Positions 40,207 to 51,662 of a stretch of 64,000 nucleotides of DNA are shown here, in pieces (within the stretch, counting starts at the first letter, position 1; the number at the start of each line of letters is the position of its first letter). The notes under the pieces were generated by a model that saw only the letters and a list, made by a program, of their open reading frames with translations, made no database searches and had not been told where the DNA came from. Origin of the DNA: Deinococcus multiflagellatus (lineage in GTDB: Bacteria > Deinococcota > Deinococci > Deinococcales > Deinococcaceae); assembly GCF_020166415.1 (NCBI RefSeq), contig NZ_JAIQXV010000011.1:62001-126000 (forward strand), read 5' to 3'. The position numbers and the translations under genes are program-made.

Positions 40207-40308
40207 GCGGGAGGGGCAGGGCTGGGTGGGAAGGCCAGGACAAGAGGCCTTCCCAAACGCCCGTTAGGCGGCGCGTGGCATCATGGGCCCAGACGGAGGC
40301 ACCCACCC

Positions 40309-42440
<2,132 letters not shown>

Positions 42441-42444
<4 letters not shown>

Positions 42445-42710
42445 CCGGCGCCCCGGCGCCCCGGCGACCCTGGCGATTGGCCGGGACCATCAGCGTGGGC
42501 CTGGGGGTGACGGGCATGCTGATCGGCGGCCTGCTGGCCCTGCCGGGGTTGGGGCTGGGGTTTGTGCTGGCGCTGTCAGGGGGCGGTCCTGAAGCCCTGA
42601 AGGACGCCCCAGATGTGGGCCCAGCCCTGGTGCTGCTGACCGCCGCGTTCGGACTGACGGTGGCGGGGGTGGGCTGTCTCATCGCCTCGTCGTGGCTGGA
42701 CCCGAGATGA
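42441..42710 (+). CDS. Small two-helix membrane protein
   Basis: 89 residues with two or three hydrophobic segments (about 14-45 and 60-84). GTG 42441 overlaps the mutase stop by 4 bases. Unknown function; probably in the mutase operon. Confidence 0.6.
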
Positions 42711-42757
42711 GGGCCGCCGTGAGCAACCCAGCCCGCCGCCACACCGTACAGGCAGCC

Positions 42758-43168
42758 ATGAAAGCCATGCTGCTCTCCCTCTGCACCCTGCTGACCCTGG
42801 CGGGGGCCCAGGGCCTCCCCCCTGTCCCGTACCAGAACACCCCGGCCGTGACCACGGTGGGCGGCCTGAAGGTCTGTCAGGTGGGCGAGACCCGGTATCT
42901 GCTGGACCGCGCGGGCCGGGTGCGCAGTCTGGACTACGCCCGCCTGATTCCCGACAACACGCTGCGCGTGCGCCAGAGCTATGACCGCGCCGGGCGCCTG
43001 ACCGGCATGCAGGTGCAGTGGACCGGCTTTGCGGGCCCGCTGCTGAACGTGCGCGGGGCCTTCGACGCGCGGGGGCGGCTGGTGAAGGAAACGGGCTTTC
43101 GCCGGGCGGGCGTCACCACACCGCTGCGCTCGTACCTGCGCCCTGTGCCCCGGGGGCTGAAGTGCTGA
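42758..43168 (+). CDS. Small secreted protein, unknown function
   Basis: 136 residues. Signal peptide MKAMLLSLCTLLTLAGAQG; the mature part is a beta-rich protein with a Tyr/Arg pattern (GETRYLLDRAGRVRSLDYARL; YDRAGRLTGMQVQW), reminiscent of short YD-like repeats. ATG 42758 is preferred because it gives the signal peptide at the very start; ATG 42707, overlapping the previous stop, is also possible. Confidence 0.65.
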   Translation: MKAMLLSLCTLLTLAGAQGLPPVPYQNTPAVTTVGGLKVCQVGETRYLLDRAGRVRSLDYARLIPDNTLRVRQSYDRAGRLTGMQVQWTGFAGPLLNVRGAFDARGRLVKETGFRRAGVTTPLRSYLRPVPRGLKC

Positions 43169-43737
43169 GGCCCAACGTGCTGAGGCCCACAGTGCTGAGA
43201 CGCTGGGCCGCGCTGGGCCTCCTGACCCTGAGCGTGTCGGCGGGGGCAGGTGGGGGCCACGCCCCGCTGCCTGCGGCGGCCCAGACCCAGGCGGTGCGGA
43301 CGCTGGTGGCGCAGACCGACGCCGCCCGGGGGCAGTTCGTGGTGTTCTCGGGAAGCTCGGTGCCGTGCATCATGGACGCGGCGTTCCAGGTGGACACCTG
43401 GACGGACCGGCGGGGCGTGGTGCGCCGCCTGTTCTTTTCGGCCACCAACCTGCTGGAGGGGGGCCGCACCGAGTATCTGGTGTACTGGGACGCCAGCGGC
43501 CACCCCCGGTATCTGTCCCAAAGCCAGTTGCTCCGGGCTGGGCCCACCGCCGGGCCGCAGCCCAGCCCAGGGGGCACCACCCGCACCGAACTCTTCATTG
43601 ACTCCTCAGGCCGCGTGGTGCAGCGGCTGGAACAGGGGCCGGTCACCGAGCGGGACCGCGTGCTGTGGCCGCAGATTCTTCAGAACCTCCGGCCCGCCGA
43701 CCTCATCAAGGAGTTGACCTGTCCACCCATCCGCTGA
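43162..43737 (+). CDS. Secreted protein with tandem 15-base start region
   Basis: 191 residues, weak signal peptide ([19 protein letters not shown]). The first 45 bases are near-tandem 15-base units GTGCTGAGGCCCAAC / GTGCTGAGGCCCACA / GTGCTGAGACGC, each offering a GTG start at 43162, 43177 and 43192. The true start is therefore uncertain. The mature part shares the style of its neighbour ([17 protein letters not shown]). It overlaps the previous stop. Unknown function. Confidence 0.6.
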   Translation: MLRPNVLRPTVLRRWAALGLLTLSVSAGAGGGHAPLPAAAQTQAVRTLVAQTDAARGQFVVFSGSSVPCIMDAAFQVDTWTDRRGVVRRLFFSATNLLEGGRTEYLVYWDASGHPRYLSQSQLLRAGPTAGPQPSPGGTTRTELFIDSSGRVVQRLEQGPVTERDRVLWPQILQNLRPADLIKELTCPPIR

Positions 43738-44672
43738 CCTCTCCCCTGCTGTCGGGTCACCGCCGGGCGCTGGCCAAGGCGATCACGCTGACGGAATCCA
43801 CGCGCCCCGAGCATGAAGAGAGCGCCCAGGCCCTGCTGGCCGAGGTGCTGCCCCACGCAGGCCGCGCCATTCGCCTGGGCCTGACCGGCGTGCCGGGCGT
43901 GGGCAAAAGCACGTTTATTGAAGCGCTGGGTCTGCGTCTGGCGGATGCCGGGCACCGCGTGGCGGTGCTGGCAGTGGACCCCAGCAGCGCGCGCACGGGC
44001 GGGTCCATCATGGGCGACAAGACGCGCATGCCCCGGCTGACGGTGCACCCCCAGGCCTTTATTCGCCCCAGCCCGTCCGGCGGCACGCTGGGCGGCGTCG
44101 CGCGGCGCACCCGCGAGGCCATCACGCTGTGCGAGGCTGCCGGGTACGACGTGGTGCTGGTGGAAACCGTGGGCGTGGGCCAGAGCGAAACCCAGGTGGC
44201 CGCCATGACCGACCTCTTTTTGCTGCTGACCCTGCCCAACGCCGGCGATGAACTGCAGGGCATCAAGCGCGGGATCATGGAACTGGCGGACCTGTGCGTG
44301 GTGAACAAGGCCGACACCAACCCGCAGGCGGCCGTGCGTGCCCAGACGGAACTGCGCGCGGCCCTGACCCTGCTGACCCCCCATGACGCCCCGTGGCGCC
44401 CTCTGGCCCTGCGTGCCTCTGCGCTGAGCGGCGAAGGGCTGGATGAGGTGTGGGCCGCTGTGGAGCGCTACCGCGAGGCCGTGGATCTGCCCGCCAAACG
44501 CCGCGCCCAGACCGCCGTGTGGTTTGACGAGCTGCTGCGCGAGGCCGCATGGCGCGCATTCCAGGCCGGGGTGGACCCGGAGCAGCTTCGCCAGCTGCGC
44601 GCCGAGGTGGAGGCCGGGCGCCTGACCGCTGTTCAGGGCGTGGCGGCGTTGCTGGGCCCATCCGCCAGCTGA
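43719..44672 (+). CDS. meaB: MeaB/ArgK G3E-type GTPase, B12 enzyme chaperone
   Basis: 317 residues. Protects and loads cobalamin for methylmalonyl-CoA mutase. Walker [10 protein letters not shown], base-binding NKAD, and the switch region [14 protein letters not shown] are clear; the C-terminal dimer arm is present. The start is unusual: AAGGAG (43708-43713) sits 5 bases before CTG 43719, and no ATG, GTG or TTG lies in frame nearby except GTG 43665, 73 bases inside the previous gene. CTG is listed on the ribosome-binding evidence; GTG 43665 remains possible. Confidence 0.9.
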   Translation: MSTHPLTSPLLSGHRRALAKAITLTESTRPEHEESAQALLAEVLPHAGRAIRLGLTGVPGVGKSTFIEALGLRLADAGHRVAVLAVDPSSARTGGSIMGDKTRMPRLTVHPQAFIRPSPSGGTLGGVARRTREAITLCEAAGYDVVLVETVGVGQSETQVAAMTDLFLLLTLPNAGDELQGIKRGIMELADLCVVNKADTNPQAAVRAQTELRAALTLLTPHDAPWRPLALRASALSGEGLDEVWAAVERYREAVDLPAKRRAQTAVWFDELLREAAWRAFQAGVDPEQLRQLRAEVEAGRLTAVQGVAALLGPSAS

Positions 44673-44784
44673 GACGGACCGACTCTGATGCCACAGCAGA
44701 GTGGGAAGAGCGAGGAGGGCTTGTCCATCGCCGTCATCCCGCATGTGCTCGTGTTCGCTGTGCGCTGCAGCGCTGCAAGTCCGC

Positions 44785-45450
44785 TCACCTCTCGCCTTCA
44801 GCTCTCCTGCGTTCCCTCTGAGCCCCTCCGCCCCCAACACTGGGCTTGCCCGGCGACACCCACGCGTTGCCCGTAATCAGAAAGCGCCAGGGCAACTCGG
44901 CCCCCTGGCGCAGGCCCACGCGGGCGGTGGTGGTGACCTGCTCGTCTGGCACGGGCTCGCCGGGCACCAGGAAGAACGCCGGCCCATTGATCGGCTGACC
45001 GCGCAATTCTGGGTCCAGGTGCAGGGCCTGCACCAGCTTGGCCGGGCCATTGGTCAGGTCCACGCGGCGCTTCACGGGGCGGCGCTCGCGCATGCGCTCC
45101 TCGCCCAGCAGCGGCTCGGCGGCGCGCACCAGAATGGACGCCTGCACACCCTGGGGGCGGCAGATCACGTTCAGCAGCGGCTGGTCGTAGGCGAGGTGGT
45201 AATACACGCGCCCGGGTGGCCCGGCCATCATGGCGGCGGCGCCGGGCAGACGGGCGATGACGTGGCAGCTGGGGTCACGCGGGCAATCGTAGGCTTCGGT
45301 TTCCACGATGCGGGCGGCCAGGGTCACGCCGTCCGGCAGCACCCGCACCATCACTGCCCCCAGCAGCGCGCGGGCCACGGCCACTGGATCACCCGCGAAG
45401 AACTCGGGGGGCAGGGCCTGCTCCTGCGGAAAGGCCGGCGCAAACAGCAT
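44785..45450 (-). CDS. mpg: Alkyladenine DNA glycosylase (AAG/Mpg), paralogue 1
   Basis: 221 residues. Removes alkylated bases such as 3-methyladenine and hypoxanthine. The catalytic Glu52 and stacking Tyr54 lie in RIVETEAYDC, and His63 at SCHVIAR takes the place of human His136. The GPPGRVYYHLAY strand and the later DLTNGPAKLVQAL match the family. ATG 45450 has TAAGCT 5 bases upstream on the minus strand (45456-45461). It is next to a diverged second copy. Confidence 0.93.
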   Translation of the reverse strand: MLFAPAFPQEQALPPEFFAGDPVAVARALLGAVMVRVLPDGVTLAARIVETEAYDCPRDPSCHVIARLPGAAAMMAGPPGRVYYHLAYDQPLLNVICRPQGVQASILVRAAEPLLGEERMRERRPVKRRVDLTNGPAKLVQALHLDPELRGQPINGPAFFLVPGEPVPDEQVTTTARVGLRQGAELPWRFLITGNAWVSPGKPSVGGGGAQRERRRAEGER

Positions 45451-45519
45451 GGCTGAGCTTACGAAACTGGGCGGTCCAGGCCCCTGGGGCCACCTTGACC
45501 GTCCATCAACGATCAACCA

Positions 45520-46131
45520 TCAACCGTCCCCCACCACCGCCATGCTGGGCAGGGCCGGCGACACCCAGGGATTGCCGCGAAGGGTGAAGCGCCAGGGCAG
45601 GTGGCGCCCTTCCTTGATGCCCACGCGGGCGGTCACGCGCACGGCGTCGTCGGCCAGTGGGGTTTCTGCGGGCCGCAGATGAAGGGCAGGGCTGTCCACC
45701 CGCGTGCCCGCAATCTGGGCGGGGTTCAGGCCCAGGGCATAGACCAGCTTGGCCGGGCCGTTGCTCAGGTCGCGCTCGCGGGTCACCGGGCGGAAGGTGA
45801 GCATCTGACCCAGGCCTTCGAGCGGCTCTATGGCACGGATCAGCACACTGGCCGACACGCCTTTGGGCCGGCAGGAGACCTGCAGCAGGGGGTGGCCGTG
45901 CGCCGCCCAGAACAGCCAGTGGCCGGGGGCAATCGCCATCTCGGCGCTGCGGGCGGCGTGAAAGCGCCCGGCAGTGCAGGCAGGATCGCGCGGGCAATCG
46001 TAGGCTTCGGTTTCGACAATGCGGCCACTGAGGCGCTCGCCCGAGTCCAGCACGCGCACCAGCGTGGCCCCCAGCAGCGCGCGGGCGATGGACACCGGAT
46101 CACCGGCAAAGTGGCTGGGGGGCAGGTTCAC
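45520..46131 (-). CDS. Alkyladenine glycosylase paralogue 2, diverged pocket
   Basis: 203 residues, close homologue of the neighbour at 44785-45450. The catalytic Glu42 and Tyr44 (RIVETEAYDC) are kept, but the stacking His is replaced by Thr53 (PACTAGRF) and the aromatic strand reads APGHWLFWAAHGH instead of GPPGRVYYHLAY. DLSNGPAKLVYAL is conserved, so the DNA-binding scaffold is intact. GTG 46131 overlaps the upstream membrane-protein gene by 4 bases. Altered base preference or loss of excision is likely; which one cannot be told from sequence. Confidence 0.88.
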   Translation of the reverse strand: MNLPPSHFAGDPVSIARALLGATLVRVLDSGERLSGRIVETEAYDCPRDPACTAGRFHAARSAEMAIAPGHWLFWAAHGHPLLQVSCRPKGVSASVLIRAIEPLEGLGQMLTFRPVTRERDLSNGPAKLVYALGLNPAQIAGTRVDSPALHLRPAETPLADDAVRVTARVGIKEGRHLPWRFTLRGNPWVSPALPSMAVVGDG

Positions 46132-46526
46132 CGGCCTGCACGGCGGCTGGCAACGATCACCCAGATGAGGCCCACGCCAACCAGCAGGGCAAATCCGATA
46201 TCCAAACCCGTCAATGTCTCCTGACGCGCCAGCTTGAGGATGGGACGCGCCAGAGCGGGCCATGCCAGCGCGGCCATCAGCGGCCAGGGCGGGCCCTGAA
46301 GAGCCGTCCGGCCCCGGGTCCGCCACAGCTCAGCGCCCGCCCAGATGATGAAGGCGAAGGGCACCAGGGCCAGCACCACACGCAGCGCACGGTGATCGGG
46401 CAGCACCAGCAGACCCATGGCAGAAGCGCCGGCGTACGCGGTCACGATGACCAGCATCAACCACCCCGCCCCCACGCTGGGCGGCGGGCCCCGGTGGGTT
46501 TCCTGCTCTGGCTGCGGCCCAGTCAT
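46128..46526 (-). CDS. Membrane protein, unknown
   Basis: 132 residues, four hydrophobic helices (about 21-42, 48-64, 84-98, 108-128) with a short hydrophilic N-terminus. It overlaps both neighbours by 4 bases and so is in one operon with the glycosylase and the next membrane protein. No family recognised. Confidence 0.7.
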   Translation of the reverse strand: MTGPQPEQETHRGPPPSVGAGWLMLVIVTAYAGASAMGLLVLPDHRALRVVLALVPFAFIIWAGAELWRTRGRTALQGPPWPLMAALAWPALARPILKLARQETLTGLDIGFALLVGVGLIWVIVASRRAGR

Positions 46527-46936
46527 GACGCGTCACTGGGGCGACACGCCACCACCACGAACAGGCCCAGCAGCGCCACCAACATAGCCAGCAGGGCGCC
46601 ATCAAGGACAGAGAGGCCGGCGTCCAGCGCCCGCATCACCCGCTGGCCCAGCAGCTGAGCAGTCAGGAGCACCATCATGGTCATCACGAGGTGCTGGCCG
46701 TGGTCCTGCATTGTGGCCTGCCCGGGGCCGCGCACCAGCCGCCGCAGCAGCCACCCGGCCAGCCCGGCCTGCACCGCCGCCACAGTCCAGGACAGGGCGT
46801 GGTGATCGGCGGGCGGCAGCCACAGGGCCAGCTGAAGCCCGGTGCCCAGCAGCGCCAGCACCACCATGACTCGGGGCCAGAGCAGCGAATGGTCCTCGCC
46901 ACGCGGCGCATGTTGGGGAACAGTGCAGCGCGTCAT
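46523..46936 (-). CDS. Membrane protein, unknown, similar build to its neighbour
   Basis: 137 residues, four helices of Leu/Val/Ala. ATG 46936 is overlapped by the ABC ATPase stop but also has TACACT 7 bases upstream on the minus strand (46944-46949), so it may have its own leaderless promoter inside the ATPase gene. Function unknown. Confidence 0.7.
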   Translation of the reverse strand: MTRCTVPQHAPRGEDHSLLWPRVMVVLALLGTGLQLALWLPPADHHALSWTVAAVQAGLAGWLLRRLVRGPGQATMQDHGQHLVMTMMVLLTAQLLGQRVMRALDAGLSVLDGALLAMLVALLGLFVVVACRPSDAS

Positions 46937-47898
46937 GCCCCCGAGTGTACCGCCCCCCGCAGCAGCCCGCCCTCGTAGATGCGGCGGATGGTGGCCTCGA
47001 TGTCGGGCTCTTTCACGGTGAGGTCGCGCACGGGGGCGTGGGCGGTCACGCGGGCAATGGGGCCAGCGGCGGGGCCGGTAAAGGCGTAGCGGGCGCGGGG
47101 CCCCTCGGTGCCCAGCAGGGTCAGGCCAGGCACCTGGGCATCGGCGGGAGACGCGTCGTAGTCCACATGCAGTTCGCGGGCGCTGCCGTAGCGGGTCTGG
47201 AGCTGACCCAGATCGCCATCGTAGAGCAGCTGGCCGTGGTCAATGATCAGCACGCGCCGGGCCAGCCGTTCCACGTCGCCCAGGTCGTGCGTGGTGAGCA
47301 GCACCGTCACGCCGCGCTCGCGGCTGACATGGGCCACAAAGTCGCGAATGCGCTCCTTGGCCACCACGTCCAGGCCCACGGTGGGTTCATCCAGAAACAG
47401 CAGTTCCGGGTCGTGCAGCAGCGCGGCGGCCAGATCGGCGCGCATGCGCTGGCCCAGGCTGAGGGCCCGCGCCGGGGTGTGCAGAAAGGGCCCCAGGTCC
47501 AGCAGCTCGGTAAAAGTGGTCAGGTTGGCCTGCCAGCGGGCCGGCGGCACCCGGTAGACGTGGCGCAGCAACTCCAGGCTGTCGCGCACCGGCAGGTCCC
47601 ACCACAGGGTGGTGCGCTGCCCGAACACGGCCCCCAGCCGCGCCACATGCTGGCGCCGCGACTTCCAGGGCACCAGCCCGCCCACGCGCACCTCGCCCCG
47701 GTCTGGCACCAGCAGGCCAGTGAGAATCTTGACGGTGGTGCTTTTGCCGGCGCCATTGGGCCCCAGGTAACCCACGACCTCGCCGGGCGCCACCTGAAAC
47801 GAGATATCGCGCACCGCTTCATGGACCCGCCGTACCGGGCGCAGGGGCGAGCCACCCCGGCTGGTAAAGGTCTTGTGCAGGTGTTCAACGTGAATCAT
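46933..47898 (-). CDS. ABC-2 type exporter ATPase
   Basis: 321 residues. Walker A GPNGAGKST, Q-loop AVFGQRTTLWWDLP, signature LSLGQRMRADL, Walker B LLFLDEPTVGLD, H-loop TTHD. The WWDLPV pattern after the Q-loop is typical of the DUF990-associated ABC-2 ATPases that work with two different permeases, both present upstream on this strand. ATG 47898 follows AAGGAG. Confidence 0.93.
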   Translation of the reverse strand: MIHVEHLHKTFTSRGGSPLRPVRRVHEAVRDISFQVAPGEVVGYLGPNGAGKSTTVKILTGLLVPDRGEVRVGGLVPWKSRRQHVARLGAVFGQRTTLWWDLPVRDSLELLRHVYRVPPARWQANLTTFTELLDLGPFLHTPARALSLGQRMRADLAAALLHDPELLFLDEPTVGLDVVAKERIRDFVAHVSRERGVTVLLTTHDLGDVERLARRVLIIDHGQLLYDGDLGQLQTRYGSARELHVDYDASPADAQVPGLTLLGTEGPRARYAFTGPAAGPIARVTAHAPVRDLTVKEPDIEATIRRIYEGGLLRGAVHSGA

Positions 47899-47989
47899 GG
47901 GTGCTCCTTTGGAGGGGGTGTGGGAAGTGGGGTGTAGGTTGTCGGAAAGGCTGTTCCTACAGCCCACACCCCACGACCTACAACCCCCC

Positions 47990-48820
47990 TCACGTTCCAG
48001 TGCCCTGATAACGGCGCAGGCCCACGCGCCAGAAGGCGAAGGCCAGGGCCAGCACCGCCGGGCCCACCAGCGGCGAGAGAAAGGCGGCGGCCGGGGGCAG
48101 ACCGTCGGGCAGGGGGCGGCCCAGCAGGTGCAGCACCGGGAAGTACGACAGAAAGGCCGCTGGAATGAGGTAGGTAAAGGTCTTGCGCAGCCACTCGCCG
48201 TAGATGCCCATGGGGTAGCTGATCAGGGTGCGCCCGCCGTAGGTCAGCACGTTCATGGCTTCCACGCTGTCCACCGTCCAGAAGGTGAGGGTGCCCCCCA
48301 CCACGAACAGGCCGCCGAAAAAGCAGATCAGGCCCAGCACGCAGCCCGCCAGGAGTGCGGCGTCGCCCAGGGTCCAGGCGTGGGCGGTGTGCGTCACTCC
48401 GTAGGCGAAGATGGCGGCGGCCAGCCCAATGCGCGCCACGCGCCGCAGCGCGAAGTCGGACCCGAACACCTGCACCACCAGCGGCACCGGGCGCAGCAGA
48501 AAGGTAGAAAAGCTCCCGACCCGCACATGCGCCGACAGGTTGGGGGCGTCAAAGCCGCCGAACAGCAGGTCCATCAGCACAAAGGACAGTTCGGCCAGTC
48601 CGTACAGCAGGCAGATTTCGCCCAGGGTCCAACCGCCCAGGCCCCCGAATCGGGGCAGCACCAGCGCCAGCGCGCCAAACTCGGCGGCGGTGATCAGCAG
48701 GGTGCCCAGGGCGTCCAGCACCAGCGCCCCCCGGTACGTGGCCTGCGAGCGCACCTGCGCGCCCAGCAGCCGCCCGTACAGCTGCAGATAGTGCGCGGCG
48801 CTGCGCAGCGCACTAGCCAC
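47990..48820 (-). CDS. ABC-2 permease, second subunit (ABC2_membrane_6-like)
   Basis: 276 residues, six hydrophobic helices. The family-like FSTFLLRPVPLVVQVFGSDF motif after helix 2 marks the paired-permease type. GTG 48820 overlaps the upstream permease gene by 8 bases. A 91-base gap with G-rich and C-rich inverted repeats (47906-47989) separates it from the ATPase gene. Confidence 0.87.
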   Translation of the reverse strand: MASALRSAAHYLQLYGRLLGAQVRSQATYRGALVLDALGTLLITAAEFGALALVLPRFGGLGGWTLGEICLLYGLAELSFVLMDLLFGGFDAPNLSAHVRVGSFSTFLLRPVPLVVQVFGSDFALRRVARIGLAAAIFAYGVTHTAHAWTLGDAALLAGCVLGLICFFGGLFVVGGTLTFWTVDSVEAMNVLTYGGRTLISYPMGIYGEWLRKTFTYLIPAAFLSYFPVLHLLGRPLPDGLPPAAAFLSPLVGPAVLALAFAFWRVGLRRYQGTGT

Positions 48821-49658
48821 CCGCCACCTCCAGGCGCCGCAGCCCCCGGTGCAGGGTCAAAGCCGTGACGGCCAGCAGCCCCAGCGCCCAAGCGGCCTGC
48901 ACGCCCAGCGCCGCCCAGGCCGCCGCGCCGCGCTGAACGCCCACCCAGACCTCCACGACGGTGTTTAGCATGGCGGGGAACGGGGTCCACGAGAGCCACG
49001 CCTGAACCCCGTCGGGGAAAAAGGCCAGCGGCATCAGAAAGCCGCAGCCCAGCCCCAGCACCGCCCAGCCAAAACGGCCAAAACCCGCCGCGTCCGGCGA
49101 CCAGAAGGCCGCGCAGTTCACCAGAAAGCGGAACAGAAAGCCGCAGGCCCAGGCCAGCAGCACGCTCAGGGTCGTCTGCAGCCAGCCCAGGGCCCCGGCC
49201 GGCCACACCAGCCCCCACAGCACTTCAAAGAGCAGCAGCATGGGCAGGCCGCGCAGCACAAACTGCCCGGCGGCGCGCCCGGCGTCCTGCGCCGCCCAGA
49301 AGCCCAGCAGGTTCAGGGGCCGCAGCAGATCGGCCGCCACCTCGCCCCGGTGCACGGTGCGCATGAAATCGGTCCAGCCAAAGAGGCTCAGGGCCATGAT
49401 GAACGCCTGGGTCAGGCCGGTGTAGGTGATCGCGTCCTGCGCGGTGTAGCCCGCCACCTGGGGGCGCGTGCCGAACAGTGCGAGCAGCACCGCCACGCGC
49501 AGCACCCCGAAAAAAGTATTCGTGATCAGGCCCCACAGCGCCGCCTGCGGGTAGGCGAACTGCCGCCGAAACCCCAGCCGGGCCACCGCCCAGGGCAGGG
49601 CGAGCGGCGACAGCAGGGCGCCGCCCCTGACGCGCGCGGGCGCCGGTGCATTGGTCAT
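48813..49658 (-). CDS. ABC-2 permease, first subunit
   Basis: 281 residues, six helices. FMRTVHRGEVAADLLRPLNLL matches the corresponding loop of its partner, so both descend from one ancestor and should form a heterodimeric channel. It is the promoter-proximal gene of the exporter operon. ATG 49658 has GAGGGGG about 8 bases upstream. Substrate unknown. Confidence 0.87.
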   Translation of the reverse strand: MTNAPAPARVRGGALLSPLALPWAVARLGFRRQFAYPQAALWGLITNTFFGVLRVAVLLALFGTRPQVAGYTAQDAITYTGLTQAFIMALSLFGWTDFMRTVHRGEVAADLLRPLNLLGFWAAQDAGRAAGQFVLRGLPMLLLFEVLWGLVWPAGALGWLQTTLSVLLAWACGFLFRFLVNCAAFWSPDAAGFGRFGWAVLGLGCGFLMPLAFFPDGVQAWLSWTPFPAMLNTVVEVWVGVQRGAAAWAALGVQAAWALGLLAVTALTLHRGLRRLEVAGG

Positions 49659-49877
49659 AGCTTTTTCCCCCTCTTTCCAGCATGCCGAACCGGAAGCGCT
49701 CAGGGTAGCGGGCGCGGGCCAGGGCCGAACATAGGCCGCTTGGCGGAGGGTGGGGGGTGAGGGGGGCCGGGGTCTCCAATTTTTTCTGCGCTGAGAGCCT
49801 GTTTTTCAGTCTTAGCAATCTGCAGCACCCCCCTTACCCCACCCGCAACCTTGCGCGCAGGGCCGGGGCGCGCTCCC

Positions 49878-49883
49878 TACACT
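49878..49883 (+). promoter_or_regulatory. -10 box TACACT of the ABC exporter pseudogene
   Basis: TACACT ends 10 bases before ATG 49894. Confidence 0.4.
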
Positions 49884-49893
49884 GCGGGCAGTC

Positions 49894-51630
49894 ATGAGCG
49901 CCGCTGCCTCCCCGCCCCACCCCACGCTCTGGCGCACGTTTCTCCTGACCCTGCCGGACCTGCTGCGCAGCCAGCCGTGGCTGAGCGGCGGCCTGCTGCT
50001 GATGGGCGCGGTGCAGGGCGTGATGCCTGCCGTCACCATCCTGATCGGCCAGTGGACCGTGGACGGCCTGGGCCGCCTGCTGACGGGCGGATCGGCCAAC
50101 CTGACCGGGCTGGCCGCCGCCTGGGCCGGCGCCGCGCTGCTGACCCAGATCACCACGGTGCTCACGCAGGTGCTGCAGGGCGCGGCGGCCGATCACTACA
50201 CCCTGCAGGTCAACCAGCGCCTGATGGCCCGCATGCAGACCCTGGAAGGGCTGGATGTGCTTGAGGACCCTCAGTTTCACGACGACATAGAGGTGCTGCA
50301 AGCCGGCGCCTCGCACCGGCCGCTGAATCTGGCGTCGTCCATCGTCTACGGCCTGCGGGGCGTGGTGGCGGCGGCCAGCGTGGCCGCCACGCTGCTGGTG
50401 ATTGGCTGGTGGGTGCCGCTGGTGGTGGTGGCGGGGCTGATGCCGCTGCTCTCGCAACAGATGAAGTTTTACCGGCTGGGCTGGAGCCTCTACATTCAGG
50501 GCACCCCGCAGGCCCGTGAAATCAACTATCTGGCACGCGTGGCCCTGCGCCACGAGTACGCCAAGGAGGTTCGCCTGTACGGGCTGGCCGCCGAGTTGCA
50601 GGCGCGCAGCCACCGCCTGACCCGCGATTACCTGCAGGTGCTGCGGGCCCAGCGCACCCGGGGCCTGCTGGCCCTGCTGCCCTACGAGGTGCTGTCGCTG
50701 GCCGTGACCGCTGGCCTGTTCATCTTCGTGGTGGCGCAGGCCCAGCAGGGGCAGGTGGGCGCGGGCAGCGTGGTGCTGGTGATCACCGCGCTGGCGGCGC
50801 TGCGCAGCGAACTCTCTGGCCTGTCTGAAACCCTGTCCACCACCAGCCAACACCTGAGCTGGTTTGCCAAACTGCACGCCTTCTTGCAGGCCCCGGGTGG
50901 CGTGCAGTCGCCGGCCCAGCCCCGGCCCCAGCCCCGCAGCGGCACCCTGCGCCTGGAGAACGTCACCTTTGCCTACCGGGGCCAGCCGCCCGTGCTGCAC
51001 GGCCTGAATCTGGTGATCCCTGAGGGGCAGATTGTGGCTATTGTGGGCGAGAACGGCGCCGGCAAGACCACGCTGATCAAACTGCTGCTGCGCTACTACG
51101 ATCCCACCGGGGGCCGGATCGTGGTGGGCGAGGGCCCAGGCGCGGCCGACCTGCGAGAGCTGGACCTCCCCACTTGGCGCGCAGGCATCGCCGCCGTGTT
51201 TCAGGATTTTGCCCGCTTTGAGTGGAGCCTGCAGGACAACATTCTGCTGGGCCAGCCGCTGAACGAGGCCAAGTTGAGCGCCGCCGTGCAGGGCAGTGGG
51301 CTGGGGGCGGTGCTGGACCGGGTGGGGCCGCTGGACACCCAGTTGGGACAGGCGTTCGGGGGCGTGGACCTCTCGGGGGGCCAGTGGCAGAAACTCGCCA
51401 CCGCCCGCGCCCTGTACCGCGGCGCCCGCCTGCTGATTCTCGACGAACCCACGGCCGCCCTGGACCCCCGCAGCGAGGCCGAGGTGTTTGCGACCTTCGC
51501 GTCAGTACCGGCCCCTGGTGCCGGAGGTGACAGCCTGAAGCGGGGCGGGCCTGGGCCTGAGCCCCAGGTGCGTCTCAGGGTTTTCTCAACGCGCGCTGCA
51601 CGCCAAGCTCAGCGGCAGAACCTAGGCTAG
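49894..51630 (+). pseudogene. ABC exporter (fused permease-ATPase) with deleted H-loop region
   Basis: The N-terminal ABC_membrane domain (residues 1-330) and the nucleotide domain are normal up to Walker B LLILDEPTAALDPRSEAEVFATF (to about residue 535): Walker A GENGAGKTT, signature LSGGQWQKLA. Past that point the expected switch-His region is absent. A plausible original C-terminus, QYRPLVPEVTA then stop, is encoded in the next frame at 51503-51538. An internal deletion of about 75-80 codons with a frame change at about 51499-51503 explains this; the present frame continues 43 random-looking residues. Without the H-loop the ATPase should be dead. Confidence 0.75.
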
Positions 51631-51662
51631 AACGCACGTTGGGCCATAAGGAGGCACACACC

